From: Agaribacillus aureus | GTDB taxonomy: Bacteria > Bacteroidota > Bacteroidia > Cytophagales > Cyclobacteriaceae | Reading direction: 5' to 3' | Assembly: GCA_030442055.1 (NCBI GenBank) | Contig: JAUJEB010000014.1 | Span: 97,472-161,471, forward strand | Length of the DNA: 64,000 nt | Part shown: positions 62,248 through 64,000 of the stretch, piece by piece | Numbering within the stretch: position 1 is the first letter of the stretch | Layout of the letters: the number at the start of each line of letters is the position of its first letter | Notes under the pieces: generated by a model | The model's database searches: none | What the model was told of the DNA's origin: nothing | What the model saw: the letters and a program-made list of their open reading frames with translations, nothing else | Translations under genes and position numbers: made by a program

Positions 62248-64000
62248 TTATCGTATCATAATTTTTTCTTCTATTATCCTTTTTCCATATATAAGTCTAC
62301 ATAGGTACAAGCCTGTGGTAAGATTATCTGCACTCAGATCAACCTCATAAAACTTGTTCGCCTCTACCCTTCCGGAAAACAAGGGTACCGTCAGGACACC
62401 ATAAGTCGAATATATTTCAATCTTTACGGCGGCGGACTCCGGTATCATGAAAGAAACAGTCGCCGTACGTTGAAAAGGATTGGGATAAATTCCAAGGCTT
62501 ACTTTCTCAGGCATTTCAATGATACCTACCTCTGCCACCTCTTCCGAAGACATATCCGGCGCGGAAGCAACCCTGCCAAAGGCAAGTGTCGAAGAAGTAG
62601 TTACTACGCCTCCACTGGTGTTTTGAAGCTCAATAGTACAGCCCTCCGAACAACCGTTTTCCGGATTAGTAATAGTAATCGAAAATTCTGCGATAGACCC
62701 TATCGGCCCAGGGGTAAAACCTATGGAAGGTGTTCCCTGGCCGCTTGTGATTGTCCAGTCGGTATCGTTGACAGTCCAATTGTAAGTGCCATTCGGTATA
62801 GCACCTGCATTGAGAATGTTGCCGGTAGCAAGCGAAATATCGCAGGGAGGAGTAATGGCATTGTCTGTAACCGAGATTGTTTTTGAATTGGTACAGTCAT
62901 TGGCCGGATCTGTCACCTCAACCGTAAAGTCTCCCACTATAAAGCTAAAGGGTACCGTTAAGTTCTGAACCTGAGTATTCGGGAAAAATCCTGCATACAA
63001 AGGTGGCACAGTCCATGAGTATTGAGCGTTAGGTACTGTGGAACTGGCATTGAGTACCAATCCGCTCGATGCCGTGTTACAGGTATGCTGGGCATCTTCC
63101 GCAGTTATATCAGGGGCGGTCTTATTCTCTATCACAGTCACCTGCGCGGTCGAAGTACAACCGTTCGAAGGATCGGTTACCGTCAAAGTGTAATCGCCAG
63201 CTGCAGTCGCAGTAGGATTCTGCTCTGCTGAAGTAAAAGTGCCTGGGCCTGTCCAGCTATAGCTGACTCCGGCTGTTCCAGAAGAACCTTGTAATGTAAC
63301 ACTACTCACTGAACAAGTAATCTCACCACTCACACCAGCAGTAGCGCCAGGAGCCGTTTTATTTTCTATCACTGTCACCTGCGCTGTTGAAGTACAGCCA
63401 TTCGAAGGATCGGTCACGGTCAAAGTGTAATCGCCAGCTGCAGTCGCTGTTGGATTCTGTTCTGCTGAAGTAAAAGTCCCAGGGCCTGTCCATGAGTAAC
63501 TAACACCGGCTGTTCCAGAAGAACCTTGTAATGTCACACTGCTCACCGAACAAGTAATTTCGCCGCTTACACCAGCGGTTGCTCCGGGAGCAGTTTTATT
63601 TTCAATCACAGTCACTTGCGCGGTTGAAGTACAACCATTGGAAGGATCAGTCACTGTCAAAGTATAATCACCAGCTACGGTTGCTGTCGGATTTTGCTCT
63701 GCTGAAGTAAAGGTGCCTGGACCTGTCCAGCTATAGCTGACGCCGGCTGTTCCAGAAGAACCCTGTAATGTAACACTACTCACTGAGCAAGTAATCTCAC
63801 CACTCGCAACGGCAGTAGCACCGGGAGCAGTTTTATTCTCTATCACGGTCACCTGCGCGGTTGAAGTACAACCGTTCGAAGGATCGGTTACCGTCAAAGT
63901 GTAATCGCCAGCTGCAGTCGCTGTTGGATTCTGTTCTGCTGAAGTAAAAGTCCCAGGGCCTGTCCATGAGTAACTAACTCCGGCTGTTCCAGAAGAACCT
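62248..64000 (-). CDS. Giant repeat adhesin with T9SS type A sorting domain (N-terminus outside window)
   Basis: The frame is open from 64000, so only the last 584 or so residues are seen. The N-terminal part shown is a run of near-identical 79-residue repeats (VTDPSNGCTSTAQVTVIENK, ITCSVSSVTLQGSSGTAG, YSWTGPGTFTSAEQNPTAT), encoded by 237-bp tandem DNA repeats. A divergent PKD-like domain and a second beta domain follow (GSIAEFSITITNPENGCSEG). The C-terminal 80 residues (VSLGIYPNPFQRTATVSFMI, YEVDLSADNLTTGLYLCRL) are a type A T9SS sorting domain. The pattern resembles SprB-like surface adhesins. It is the first gene in the window of a unit with CHU_C, PorP-like and PorE-like genes. Confidence 0.9.
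   Translation of the reverse strand, partial: GSSGTAGVSYSWTGPGTFTSAEQNPTATAAGDYTLTVTDPSNGCTSTAQVTVIENKTAPGATAVASGEITCSVSSVTLQGSSGTAGVSYSWTGPGTFTSAEQNPTATVAGDYTLTVTDPSNGCTSTAQVTVIENKTAPGATAGVSGEITCSVSSVTLQGSSGTAGVSYSWTGPGTFTSAEQNPTATAAGDYTLTVTDPSNGCTSTAQVTVIENKTAPGATAGVSGEITCSVSSVTLQGSSGTAGVSYSWTGPGTFTSAEQNPTATAAGDYTLTVTDPSNGCTSTAQVTVIENKTAPDITAEDAQHTCNTASSGLVLNASSTVPNAQYSWTVPPLYAGFFPNTQVQNLTVPFSFIVGDFTVEVTDPANDCTNSKTISVTDNAITPPCDISLATGNILNAGAIPNGTYNWTVNDTDWTITSGQGTPSIGFTPGPIGSIAEFSITITNPENGCSEGCTIELQNTSGGVVTTSSTLAFGRVASAPDMSSEEVAEVGIIEMPEKVSLGIYPNPFQRTATVSFMIPESAAVKIEIYSTYGVLTVPLFSGRVEANKFYEVDLSADNLTTGLYLCRLIYGKRIIEEKIMIR
63100..64000. repeat. 237-bp tandem repeats inside the adhesin gene
   Basis: The marker CAAAG at 63184, 63421, 63658 and 63895 gives an exact 237-base (79-codon) period, so the array stays in frame. 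Copies differ by scattered, mostly silent changes (for example GCCATTCGAAGG against ACCATTGGAAGG). The array runs off the end of the window, so its full number is unknown. Confidence 0.93.

Noticed and set aside
63100..64000. Possible CRISPR-like repeats
   Set aside because: The 237-base period is a multiple of three and codes for a regular protein domain in a long open frame.
1..64000. tRNA, rRNA or riboswitch genes
   Set aside because: I read the intergenic stretches for the conserved T-arm and anticodon-arm patterns and for known riboswitch cores and found none; a covariance-model search would be the decisive check.

Overview
The window is chromosomal DNA of a Bacteroidota bacterium, most probably of the order Cytophagales (inference). 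The support is a SusC/SusD pair with a hybrid two-component regulator, type IX secretion (T9SS) sorting domains, a PorP/SprF-like protein beside a gliding-motility-type C-terminal domain protein, ECF sigma/anti-sigma pairs, and PadR plus FtsX-like permeases with a prefix domain. GC content is moderate, intergenic DNA is AT-rich, and Shine-Dalgarno sites are mostly weak.

Layout. 1-9354 is a mosaic of housekeeping and metabolic genes: the 3' part of a serine hydrolase; an ECF sigma/anti-sigma pair; hutI and hutH divergent from a LysR regulator with a clear palindrome between them; a PD40 propeller protein; exonuclease III; a PII-like small protein; and an FMN split-barrel protein. 9533-11957 is a glycosyltransferase 4 / GH57 pair for alpha-glucan metabolism. 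12150-14145 holds a small membrane protein, a fatty acid hydroxylase and a secreted hypothetical protein. 14476-19826 is a four-gene operon of unknown purpose: a 59-residue protein, a coiled-coil membrane protein, a lipoprotein with a VWA-like look, and a 1026-residue protein in which about ten transmembrane helices are fused to glycosyltransferase-51 and transpeptidase domains. It is the best candidate here for an undescribed system.

19878-23503 is a decayed or low-constraint region: a frameshifted XRE-cupin regulator, an HD-domain remnant, an orphan sulfatase, and four tandem copies of a ~203-bp repeat with an alternating two-type structure. 23504-26516 is a PadR regulator with an FtsX-like permease, and an inverted repeat lies upstream of padR. 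26844-35868 carries a transglutaminase-like TPR protein, a Tat-exported Gfo/Idh/MocA oxidoreductase, a DinB / Cys-rich sigma factor / DinB cluster, and two related membrane-anchored regulators with the same C-terminal helix-turn-helix.

36155-53525 is a polysaccharide utilization locus on the minus strand: HTCS sensor-regulator, SusC, SusD, a large FG-GAP/ASPIC lipoprotein and two GH30-type enzymes. One of the enzymes carries ricin-like lectin domains and a T9SS signal. The enzyme set points to a beta-1,6-linked glycan, possibly beta-1,6-galactan (inference). 53871-56620 holds a small secreted protein and a TPR/TM/HTH regulator that share a GGGGGAC-type direct repeat upstream. 57032-64000 is a T9SS adhesin operon: a giant repeat protein with 237-bp tandem repeats running off the window, a LamG/CHU_C protein, a PorP/SprF-like barrel and a PorE-like TPR/PD40 protein that lacks an OmpA domain.

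No tRNA, rRNA, CRISPR array, transposase or phage gene was seen.
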